A stretch of DNA of 8,545 nucleotides from an uncultured Neisseria sp. (GTDB lineage Bacteria > Pseudomonadota > Gammaproteobacteria > Burkholderiales > Neisseriaceae), in NCBI GenBank assembly GCA_927911515.1, contig CAKMQH010000123.1:1-8545 (forward strand), read 5' to 3'. Position 1 is the stretch's first letter. Every line of letters begins with the position of its first letter. The translations under genes were made by a program, and so were the position numbers. The notes under the pieces are model-generated. The model worked only from the letters and a program-made list of their open reading frames with translations. It was not told the DNA's origin and searched no databases. This document shows positions 1-6,147 of the stretch, piece by piece.

Positions 1-47
1 TAGGCACTTGAAAGACACATTGCCCTCTTTATAAAGATTCGGATTTT

Positions 48-59
48 TTCAGACGACCC
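48..59 (-). other. Variant DNA uptake sequence (11/12 match)
   Basis: On the minus strand this reads GGGTCGTCTGAA, one base different (first position) from the 12-mer AGGTCGTCTGAA found perfectly elsewhere in this window. DUS are recognised by the minor pilin ComP during neisserial transformation. The copy sits in the spacer of an 8-bp inverted repeat (16-23 CACATTGC and 63-70 GCAATGTG). It has no inverted DUS partner, so it is not an obvious terminator by itself. Confidence 0.6.
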
Positions 60-109
60 CTTGCAATGTGCCGTTTCTATTTAAGAGCAAAACACGTCCA
101 ACACACCGC

Positions 110-140
110 ATTATAGTGGATTAAATTTAAATCAGGACAA
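110..140 (-). promoter_or_regulatory. Possible outward promoter at the left CREE junction
   Basis: Read on the minus strand, the junction between the element's left end and flanking DNA forms a perfect -10 hexamer TATAAT (plus-strand 110-115). A weak -35 candidate TTGTCC (plus-strand 135-140) lies upstream with a long 19-nt spacer. Outward promoters of this kind are described for CREE ends. It would transcribe leftward, off the window. The hexamer is seen in the sequence; activity is inferred. Confidence 0.35.
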
Positions 141-271
141 GGCGAACGAAGCCCGCAGACAGTACAGATAGTACGGAACCGATTCACTTTGGTGCTTCAG
201 CACCTTAGAGAATCGTTCTCTTTGAGCTAAGGCGAGGTAACGCCGTACTAGTTTAAAGTTAATCCACTATA
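112..271. repeat. Correia repeat enclosed element (CREE/NEMIS), full-length type
   Basis: This is a 160-bp miniature inverted-repeat element. The ends are perfect 13-bp inverted repeats, TATAGTGGATTAA (112-124) and TTAATCCACTATA (259-271); with one mismatch the match extends over 20 bp. The terminal TA pairs fit the TA target-site duplication known for the family. Inside, AGTACGG (170-176) pairs with CCGTACT (243-249). The central part, which shorter CREEs lack, carries two small hairpins: GGTGC-TTCA-GCACC (191-204) and AGAGAA-TCG-TTCTCT (207-221). Family knowledge: CREE transcripts can fold into long hairpins cut by RNase III, the full-length class often carries an IHF site, and the ends can provide outward promoters. 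I did not find an unambiguous IHF consensus. The element codes for no protein and would need a transposase supplied in trans. Confidence 0.95.
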
Positions 272-507
272 CAATTCGTTTGATTGATGGAGTGATTGGA
301 AGAGGCGGAATCTAGCGTGGTGAGGTAATTTGAAATCAAGGGGTAGGGGATAAGTTTGATGAACAGTGCAGATGGTATGAAACTGGTTTTTTAGCATTTG
401 GGGAAACTCTCCGCTTTAGGCTCGGATGAGGCAATGCTGTATCGGTTTAAAGTGAATTTTTCTATCTTGTTCACATGGCAATGAATTGAGATTGTACTGC
501 CATATAT
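272..507. other. Intergenic stretch with no recognisable gene
   Basis: Between the Correia element and the ponA terminator I see no plausible reading frame on either strand. Two small inverted repeats are present: GTGAA/TTCAC (452-456 and 470-474) and ATGGCA/TGCCAT (475-480 and 498-503). Neither has a T-run that would make it a terminator. No tRNA-like or coding character was noticed. Confidence 0.6.
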
Positions 508-553
508 AAAAAGGTCGTCTGAAATTCCTGATTCGGGTTTCAGAGACCTTTTT
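508..553 (-). terminator. Rho-independent terminator of ponA, built on a DUS
   Basis: The left arm at 508-524 (AAAAAGGTCGTCTGAAA) pairs with the right arm at 538-553 (TTTCAGAGACCTTTTT) around a 13-nt loop, with a single bulged G. It lies 11 bp beyond the ponA stop. Read on the minus strand the stem ends in a T5 run followed by ATATAT, as an intrinsic terminator should. Pairs of inverted DUS as terminators are a known neisserial habit; here one arm is an exact DUS and the other has lost one base. Confidence 0.85.
512..523 (+). other. DNA uptake sequence, exact AGGTCGTCTGAA
   Basis: This is a perfect 12-mer of the dialect I recall as AG-mucDUS (N. mucosa group). It forms most of one arm of the ponA terminator. 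The opposite arm (539-549, TTCAGAGACCT) is the same word inverted with one base deleted, so only one functional uptake word is expected here. Confidence 0.85.
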
Positions 554-564
554 GACCGGTGTAA

Positions 565-2970
565 TTAGAACAGCGAGTCTAATTGTCGATTGTTAACATT
601 GCTTGGCTGTACCGGCGTTTCTTGCAAATCACCGCGACCGCGGTCTCCGCCATCCCGATCGCTATCAGGCGTTGCGGCAGTGTTGGCATTGGCCGGGCGT
701 TGTTGTCGGGAAGGTTGTTGTGCAGGGCGTGGAACGGTACCGCTATTGTCCAGAGTGATATCGGAGCTGGTGGTCATACGTTCTTTCATATAGTATTCGC
801 CGCCGCTGTTCACGATACCTGCCGGTGCTTTCATGCCTTTGTTTTCTACGCCTTTGAGTGCGAAGCGCATGTAATCGACCCAGACTGGAACGGCAATCGT
901 GCCGCCGTAACCTGCGCGGCCCATGCTGCGCGGTTTGTCGAAGCCGATGTATACGGCAGTGACAATACTTGGGTTGAAGCCGACGAACCATGCATCTTTA
1001 TTGTCGTTCGTCGTACCGGTTTTACCGGCGATATCGGAACGGCCAAGTGCGGAGGCGCCTCTTGCAGTACCGACACGGACAACGTCCTGCATGATTTTGT
1101 ACATGATGTATGCGTTACGCGGGTCGATGGCTTGAGGAGCGTTTTCGCCTGCAACAAGAGGTTGCATTTGTGCTTTCAGACGACCTTCGCTGTCATAAAT
1201 CTTGTCGATGACGTATGCGGAAATTTTGTAACCGCCATTGGCAAAGACGCTATATGCTTCAGCGACACGCAATGGTGTTGTTTCACCGGTACCAAGCGCC
1301 ATAGACAGGCTGGCAGGGATTTCGGACGGTTTGAAGCCGAAACGTTGGATGTATTGTTGCGCGTATCCGATACCGATGGACATCAAGATTCGGATGGAAA
1401 CCATGTTTTTAGAGGCGGTCAATGCTTGGCGCAGGGTGATATAGCCTGCATAACGGCCGTCTGAGTTTTTAGGATTCCAAGCAGAACCATTGGCACCTTT
1501 ACCCGGCAGGGAGAGTGGTGCGTCATTAATCATGGTGGATGCTGTCATGCCTTTGGCGAGTGCCGCAGAGTATACGAAAGGCTTAAAGGTAGAACCTGGT
1601 TGGCGCATGGCTTGGGTGGCACGGTTAAATGTCTTGCTGTGGAAGTCATAACCGCCGACCAATGCACGCACGGCACCTGTTTTCGCGTCTAATGAAACCA
1701 GAGCACCTTGCAATAGGGGTTCTTGAACGACAGACCAATTGTTGCCGCCACCTTTGACACGGATAACGGAACCGCGACGAATACGGTCGTCTCCCATTTT
1801 TTCGTTGTTGACTGCACGGGCTGCAAAGCCGAGCGCGTAGCTGTTCAGATTGAATCTTTTTCCGCTAGGTAGTTGAATCAGAACTCCTTTTTTAGAGGCT
1901 TCCAAGACAACGGCAGGGACCATTTTGTCAACCGTATATAAAGTAGAAAGATATTGGCTGATCGTTTCTTCTACGTCATCAGTTTTGCTGAGGTCGATGT
2001 AGTTCTCTGCGCCGCGATAACTGCTGCCTCTGTCGAAATTACGCAACGCTTTTCTAAGGGCTTCAGTAGCAACACGTTGGTTGGCGGTATTGACGGTTGT
2101 GTAGACCTTAAAGCCTTGAGTGTATGCGTCCTCGCCATATTTTTCATACAACTCTTGGCGTGCCATTTCAGCAACATACAAAGCGTTTTGGTCGATGTTT
2201 TGCACAAAACGTTCATAATGCAGCTCTTCTTTCAAAGCTTGATCGCGTTGTTGTGCAGTAATCATATTTTCTTCCTGCATATTCCGCAGGATGTAGGCTT
2301 GGCGCTGTTTGGCACGCTCAGGGTTAACGATGGGGTTGTATGCCGAAGGCGCTTTGGGTAAGCCTGCCAGCATGGATGCTTCAGCCAAAGTCAAATCTTT
2401 CACGTTTTTGTTGAAATAGATTTGAGCAGCAGAGGCAAAGCCGTAAGCCCGTTGACCCAAATAAATTTGGTTGAAATAGAGTTCTAAAATCTGATCTTTG
2501 CTGAGCGTCTGTTCGATTTTATAAGCCAATAAGGCTTCATTGAATTTACGGGTAAACGTACGTTCGTTACTCAAGTAGAAGTTCTTTGCTACCTGTTGAG
2601 TAATGGTACTGGCACCTGATTGCAAGCCGCCGGCGACTACGTTACCGATGGCAGCACGGGCAACACCTACTACGTCTACGCCCCAGTGGTCATAGAAACG
2701 TTTATCTTCTGCGGCGATAACAGCATCTTTCAAAACCTTTGGAAAATCTCCGATTTTTGTGAACTCCCGGCGCTGTTCGCCGTAAACCCCAATAATCTGA
2801 CCATCGGCAGAATATACTGTGAGGGGCATTTTAGGTTGGTAGTGTTGTAAAGAATCAAGAGCAGGCAACTTGGGGTATGTGACCAAAATCGCAATAGCGA
2901 GCAAGCCGACACCGAAGAGTGCCAATCCTAATATCAAACCAAGACAGGTCGTTATAATCTTTTTAATCAT
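565..2970 (-). CDS. ponA: Penicillin-binding protein 1A (bifunctional transglycosylase/transpeptidase)
   Basis: Class A PBP of 801 aa that polymerises lipid II into glycan strands and crosslinks the peptides at the periplasmic face of the inner membrane. Layout: N-terminal membrane anchor about residues 9-30; GT51 glycosyltransferase about 50-230, with catalytic Glu88 in EDKRFYDHWG and the GASTITQQVAKN motif (119-130); an OB-like insert about 315-410; then transpeptidase with SxxK Ser460-Lys463 (GSTFK), SxN 520-522 (SKN) and KTGT 650-653. All catalytic motifs are intact. The segment EPLLQ (417-421) keeps both leucines where gonococcal PBP1 L421P falls in penicillin-resistant strains, so it looks wild type there (alignment by motif). 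The tail after about 740 is Pro/Gln/Asn/Asp-rich and low-complexity, as in other neisserial PBP1a. The start at 2970 gives the expected MIKKII-plus-hydrophobic N-terminus, although no clear Shine-Dalgarno precedes it. It is divergent from pilM, the usual Neisseria arrangement. Also called mrcA. Confidence 0.98.
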   Translation of the reverse strand: MIKKIITTCLGLILGLALFGVGLLAIAILVTYPKLPALDSLQHYQPKMPLTVYSADGQIIGVYGEQRREFTKIGDFPKVLKDAVIAAEDKRFYDHWGVDVVGVARAAIGNVVAGGLQSGASTITQQVAKNFYLSNERTFTRKFNEALLAYKIEQTLSKDQILELYFNQIYLGQRAYGFASAAQIYFNKNVKDLTLAEASMLAGLPKAPSAYNPIVNPERAKQRQAYILRNMQEENMITAQQRDQALKEELHYERFVQNIDQNALYVAEMARQELYEKYGEDAYTQGFKVYTTVNTANQRVATEALRKALRNFDRGSSYRGAENYIDLSKTDDVEETISQYLSTLYTVDKMVPAVVLEASKKGVLIQLPSGKRFNLNSYALGFAARAVNNEKMGDDRIRRGSVIRVKGGGNNWSVVQEPLLQGALVSLDAKTGAVRALVGGYDFHSKTFNRATQAMRQPGSTFKPFVYSAALAKGMTASTMINDAPLSLPGKGANGSAWNPKNSDGRYAGYITLRQALTASKNMVSIRILMSIGIGYAQQYIQRFGFKPSEIPASLSMALGTGETTPLRVAEAYSVFANGGYKISAYVIDKIYDSEGRLKAQMQPLVAGENAPQAIDPRNAYIMYKIMQDVVRVGTARGASALGRSDIAGKTGTTNDNKDAWFVGFNPSIVTAVYIGFDKPRSMGRAGYGGTIAVPVWVDYMRFALKGVENKGMKAPAGIVNSGGEYYMKERMTTSSDITLDNSGTVPRPAQQPSRQQRPANANTAATPDSDRDGGDRGRGDLQETPVQPSNVNNRQLDSLF
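1175..1186 (-). other. DNA uptake sequence, exact AGGTCGTCTGAA, inside ponA
   Basis: A perfect 12-mer in the same orientation as ponA, encoding part of EGRLKA (residues 595-600) in the transpeptidase region. With the copy at 512-523 it fixes the DUS dialect. Intragenic DUS are common in Neisseria and usually tolerated in loops between conserved motifs; this one lies between the SxN and KTG motifs. Confidence 0.85.
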
Positions 2971-2986
2971 GACTAAGTAATAATTT

Positions 2987-3017
2987 TTGCCATCACTGGC
3001 ATTAAATAAAGTAAAAT
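2987..3017 (+). promoter_or_regulatory. Candidate promoter for the pilMNOPQ operon
   Basis: TTGCCA (2987-2992, 5/6 to the sigma-70 -35) and TAAAAT (3012-3017, 5/6 to the -10) are separated by 19 nt, longer than ideal. The pair lies in the 152-bp region between the divergent ponA and pilM starts and would give a leader of about 100 nt before the pilM ATG. The -35 overlaps an inverted repeat TGCCA-TCAC-TGGCA (2988-3001). I could not pick out an equally good promoter for ponA on the other strand. Assignment is by inspection only. Confidence 0.35.
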
Positions 3018-3122
3018 AGAAACCGATTTCTGTGAAACACAGTATTTAATGTGCAAAGAAAAAGAAATCCTTTACGGATATCGAAACAGTTACTCACTCC
3101 TAACAATATACAGGGAAATTAT

Positions 3123-4232
3123 ATGATTAGCTTATCAAAAAGCCCTAAAAGCAAAAGCAGCAAAGCAAGTAAAGCTTCCGGAGGGTTAAGCAACCGTGCC
3201 ACTATCGGCATCGACATCAGTCAGCATGCCATTAAGATGGTTCAGCTGACAGGCCGTAGTTTAAACCAAATTCAGCTAGAAAAATACGTTATTACCAAAT
3301 TACCTAAAAATATTGTAAAAGGTAACAAAATCCAAGATTACGACCAACTTGTCACCTATTTGCAACATACTTATACGCAATTGCGCAGCTCTTGCAAGAA
3401 CTTTGTTGCAGCTGTGCCACAAGGCTTGGCTACGATAGAGAACATCACTTACAACCCACGCGACACCGAACTTGATTTGGATGCGTTTGCCGAATCTGAA
3501 ATTTCAGCAATCGGTCCTATTAATGAAATGAGTTATGATTATCAGGTGACTGGTGTGTCCGTTTCTCCTGCCGGTCAGCAGATTACGACAGTGGCAGCTA
3601 GAAAAGACGATATTGAGCCTGTTATTGAAATGTTTGAAAGTGCAGGGCTTGATCTGTCTGCATTGGACTTGGATCTTTTGGCTCAGAGAAATGCGTATGC
3701 TTTTTGGATTAATAACCATGCGCCTGAATTAACCAATGAGAAGGTTGCTGTATTTGGTATTCATGCTACCCAAATGTACGCATTGGTGATGCAGAACGGG
3801 CAGATTTTGTATAAGCAAGAGACTCCTGTTAGTACAGAGCAATTGAATCAACTGATTCAGCGTACTTATCAAGTTACGGAAGAAAAAGCGGCACAGATGA
3901 TAGCTTCAGCCAGCAAGCCATCTGATTATCAAACCCAAGTCGCAGATCGCTTTAACATTCAGGTTGCACAAGAAGTCCAACGTGTATTGCAGTTTTACTA
4001 CACTACGCAGACAACGGAGACTTTCTCAAACATTAAACATATTTTATTGACGGGGTTTGCATCACAACAACCTGGATTGGCAGAGAGTATTTTTTCCCAA
4101 ACCAATACTGCGACACAATGCGTTCACCCAGTTTTATATGCTGAACGAAACAATAAAATTGATTTGCCACAGCTGCAAATTGATGCACCGTCTTTAACAT
4201 TAGCATTCGGATTGGCATTAAGGGGACTGTAA
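3123..4232 (+). CDS. pilM: Type IV pilus assembly protein PilM
   Basis: Cytoplasmic actin-like protein of 369 aa that docks on the N-terminal tail of PilN and couples the envelope-spanning alignment complex to the pilus motor. The actin-fold phosphate-1 loop is seen at about residues 28-40 (IGIDISQHAIKMV). A conserved neisserial stretch follows (LEKYVITKLPKN, 52-63), and the C-terminal subdomain includes HILLTGFAS (306-314), the usual glycine-bearing nucleotide-site strand. I chose ATG 3123 rather than the in-frame GTG at 3051 because it has a good ribosome site (AGGGA about 8 nt upstream), and because the extra 24 residues from 3051 look like leader DNA and are not expected in the family. 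The N-terminus is a Lys/Ser-rich extension of about 20 residues before the conserved fold. It is the first gene of the operon; pilN begins one base after its stop. Confidence 0.96.
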   Translation: MISLSKSPKSKSSKASKASGGLSNRATIGIDISQHAIKMVQLTGRSLNQIQLEKYVITKLPKNIVKGNKIQDYDQLVTYLQHTYTQLRSSCKNFVAAVPQGLATIENITYNPRDTELDLDAFAESEISAIGPINEMSYDYQVTGVSVSPAGQQITTVAARKDDIEPVIEMFESAGLDLSALDLDLLAQRNAYAFWINNHAPELTNEKVAVFGIHATQMYALVMQNGQILYKQETPVSTEQLNQLIQRTYQVTEEKAAQMIASASKPSDYQTQVADRFNIQVAQEVQRVLQFYYTTQTTETFSNIKHILLTGFASQQPGLAESIFSQTNTATQCVHPVLYAERNNKIDLPQLQIDAPSLTLAFGLALRGL

Positions 4233-4233
4233 T

Positions 4234-4851
4234 ATGATTGAATTTGTTAAGATTAACCTTCTTCCTTATAGGGAAGAAATCAAACAGCGCAAAAAGCAAC
4301 AATTCAAAGTATTGATGCTTTCGGCATTGTTGATTGGTGCAGGCATGTCGGCATTGACATATTTGACGATTAATAATGCGATCAGCAGGCAGGAAGATCG
4401 TAATGCTCTTCTAGAGGGGGAAATTAAAAAGCTGGATGAATCTTTAGGGGAAATCTTAAAGCTGCAGCAAGAAAAAGAAAATTTCCTATCAAAAAAACAA
4501 AAAGTAGAAGAGTTGCAGGACAAACGTTCGCAAGCTGCTTATATCATCGACAGCTTAAATGTAGTTACTCCAGATAACTCTTATTTGACAGCGTTAGAGG
4601 CGGAAAGTTCGACATCTTATAAAATGACGGGTCGAGCAAGTAGCGATAATAAGATCGCGATGCTTATGCGTTCTTTGCCAAGTACAGGAGTGTTTGCTCA
4701 GCCAGAACTTTTGAGTATTAAGAAAATTGATAATTATCAGGAATTTACTCTGAAGGTTTTGTTGAATAGTTCAAGTCGCCCATCAGTACCCGCACAAAAT
4801 CCAGTCATTAACGCGACTGAGGCTGGCGAACAGAAGCAAGAGGTAAAATAA
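4234..4851 (+). CDS. pilN: Type IV pilus assembly protein PilN
   Basis: Bitopic inner-membrane protein of 205 aa in the pilus alignment subcomplex. The cytoplasmic tail has the diagnostic PilM-binding motif INLLPYRE (residues 7-14), followed by a basic stretch (KQRKKQQ, 18-24). One membrane segment spans about 25-47. A heptad-like coiled coil covers about 50-105, and a small ferredoxin-like periplasmic domain about 108-180 pairs with PilO. The last 25 residues look disordered. ATG 4234 is one base after the pilM stop, and its ribosome site AGGGGA (4221-4226) lies inside the end of pilM, which suggests translational coupling. The length is typical for the family (about 200 aa). Confidence 0.97.
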   Translation: MIEFVKINLLPYREEIKQRKKQQFKVLMLSALLIGAGMSALTYLTINNAISRQEDRNALLEGEIKKLDESLGEILKLQQEKENFLSKKQKVEELQDKRSQAAYIIDSLNVVTPDNSYLTALEAESSTSYKMTGRASSDNKIAMLMRSLPSTGVFAQPELLSIKKIDNYQEFTLKVLLNSSSRPSVPAQNPVINATEAGEQKQEVK

Positions 4852-5544
4852 ATGTCTGTAAATAAATCAAAAAATATTGATATCCAAAACCTCTATTTAT
4901 TAAATATGCCTGCTAAGTTGTTTATTGCAGGGTTGGCAATAGCGGGGGTCTTGGCGATAGGGTATGTTGGTATTTTCAAAGAGCAACTCGAAACACTTTC
5001 TACGCAGGAAGCTAAAGAAGCCGAACTAAAGGAAACATATACGAAAAAAAGTATTGAGGCTGTTAATTTGCATAATCTTCAGGCGGAATTGGCATCTATC
5101 CGTTCAGCTTTTGATGTTTTGTTGAAGCAATTGCCAACAGATGCAGAGATTCCTAATTTGATCCAGGAATTGCATCAGGCTGGTTCTGCTAATGGTTTGC
5201 GTTTGGATAGCGTTACCCCGCAAGCGCCGGTTAATGATGGTCCAATTCAAAAGTTACCCTATGAAATTTCCATTACGGGTAAGCATAATCAGATTAGCCA
5301 GTTCGCTCGCGATGTCGGAGGTTTATCGCGAATCATTACTTTGGAATCTTTGAAGCTTTCCCAAGCAGCAGACGGAAAAGGTGGTAAAGAGGGTAAAAGT
5401 GATATCTTAACGCTTAGCGCTACGGCAACAACTTACAAGGCTCGTCCTGCGGAAGAAGTTGCTGCTGAGCTTGCTGCCAAACAGAAAGAAGCGCAGGCTA
5501 ATGGTAGCGATACGCAGAACGGTGCTGAAGTTGACAATAAATAA
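4852..5544 (+). CDS. pilO: Type IV pilus assembly protein PilO
   Basis: Bitopic inner-membrane protein of 230 aa that dimerises with PilN in the periplasm and helps pass motor signals to the pilus. A short cytoplasmic N-terminus precedes a membrane helix at about residues 20-42. A coiled coil follows at about 45-92, then a ferredoxin-like PilO domain about 98-196 containing PNLIQELHQAGSANGLRL (101-118). The Ala/Glu/Lys-rich tail (200-230) is probably disordered. The ATG directly abuts the pilN TAA with no spacer; AAGAGG (4838-4843) provides the ribosome site 8 nt upstream. Confidence 0.97.
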   Translation: MSVNKSKNIDIQNLYLLNMPAKLFIAGLAIAGVLAIGYVGIFKEQLETLSTQEAKEAELKETYTKKSIEAVNLHNLQAELASIRSAFDVLLKQLPTDAEIPNLIQELHQAGSANGLRLDSVTPQAPVNDGPIQKLPYEISITGKHNQISQFARDVGGLSRIITLESLKLSQAADGKGGKEGKSDILTLSATATTYKARPAEEVAAELAAKQKEAQANGSDTQNGAEVDNK

Positions 5545-5561
5545 AAGTTATTAGGGAAATC

Positions 5562-6128
5562 ATGAAAAATACTATCTTACTCGTAGGTGTTTTATCTTTA
5601 GCAGCATGTTCCCCCACTCATGATGATTTAAATATGTGGATAAAACAGACACAAGATAAAGCTAAAACTAAGGTTACTCCATTTCAAGCACCGACGATTA
5701 CTCCGCCGGCTGCATATACGCCTCCAGCATATAATGGATTAAATGCGTTTGACTATCGACGTTTGGAAAATGCTCCTAAGGGGAATAATGCTCCTAATCT
5801 GAATCGTCAAAAAGAAACATTGGAAGCATTCAGTTTAGAAAATATGCGCTATGTCGGTATTTTACGCGGCAATAATAAGACATCTGGCTTTATCGATGTA
5901 AATGGACATGTTTATACCGTTATGCCGGGCAACTATATCGGTCAAAATTACGGTAAAATCCAAACGATTACCGAGGATAAAATTACTTTGACTGAATTAA
6001 TAGAGGACAGTTCTGGTAACTGGATATATCGAAAGGCAGAATTGCCGTTAAGTACACAGTCAGATGAAGGTTCAAGTGGTGCTTCGACAGCTGAATCTCG
6101 AAGCGAATCTGCCGCAATTCCAAATTAA
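5562..6128 (+). CDS. pilP: Type IV pilus assembly lipoprotein PilP
   Basis: Lipoprotein of 188 aa bridging the PilN/PilO pair to the N0 domain of the PilQ secretin. The signal peptide ends in a lipobox LAAC with the lipidated Cys at residue 16; the following Ser is compatible with the family. A flexible Pro/Thr-rich stretch (about 36-60) precedes the motif GLNAFDYRRLE (59-69), matching the neisserial PilP pattern. The compact beta-sandwich domain is about 85-165, with SLENMRYVGIL and LIEDSSGNWIYRKAEL as the clearest family signatures. A Ser-rich tail ends the protein. The ribosome site AGGGA (5553-5557) lies 4 nt before the ATG, and pilO ends 17 nt upstream. Confidence 0.97.
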   Translation: MKNTILLVGVLSLAACSPTHDDLNMWIKQTQDKAKTKVTPFQAPTITPPAAYTPPAYNGLNAFDYRRLENAPKGNNAPNLNRQKETLEAFSLENMRYVGILRGNNKTSGFIDVNGHVYTVMPGNYIGQNYGKIQTITEDKITLTELIEDSSGNWIYRKAELPLSTQSDEGSSGASTAESRSESAAIPN

Positions 6129-6147
6129 ATTTAAGGGGTCTCACTTT

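Noticed and set aside
1..20. Possible minus-strand gene start (ATG at 20-18, then CLSSA) running off the left edge
   Set aside because: Only six codons are visible, the purine-rich run is just 2 nt from the ATG, and the peptide matches nothing I recognise.
452..503. Small inverted repeats GTGAA/TTCAC and ATGGCA/TGCCAT as a second terminator or RNA gene
   Set aside because: Stems are only 5-6 bp with 13-17 nt loops and no adjoining T-run; expected by chance in AT-rich DNA.
583..1464. Open frame of 293 codons on the plus strand opposite the 3' part of ponA
   Set aside because: It lies wholly antisense to conserved PBP1a transpeptidase motifs, has Cys/His/Val-rich composition typical of a shadow frame, and has no ribosome site or recognisable domain.
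1454..1465. CGGCCGTCTGAG in ponA resembling AG-DUS AGGCCGTCTGAA
   Set aside because: Only 10/12 matches, of a different dialect from the two exact copies, and it encodes a conserved stretch of PBP1a; coincidence is likely.
1954..2361. Open frame of 135 codons on the plus strand opposite ponA
   Set aside because: Another antisense shadow of the conserved PBP1a coding sequence with no independent support.
3051..3122. Upstream GTG start for pilM adding 24 residues
   Set aside because: There is no good ribosome site before 3051, the added residues do not resemble PilM, and ATG 3123 has a proper Shine-Dalgarno.
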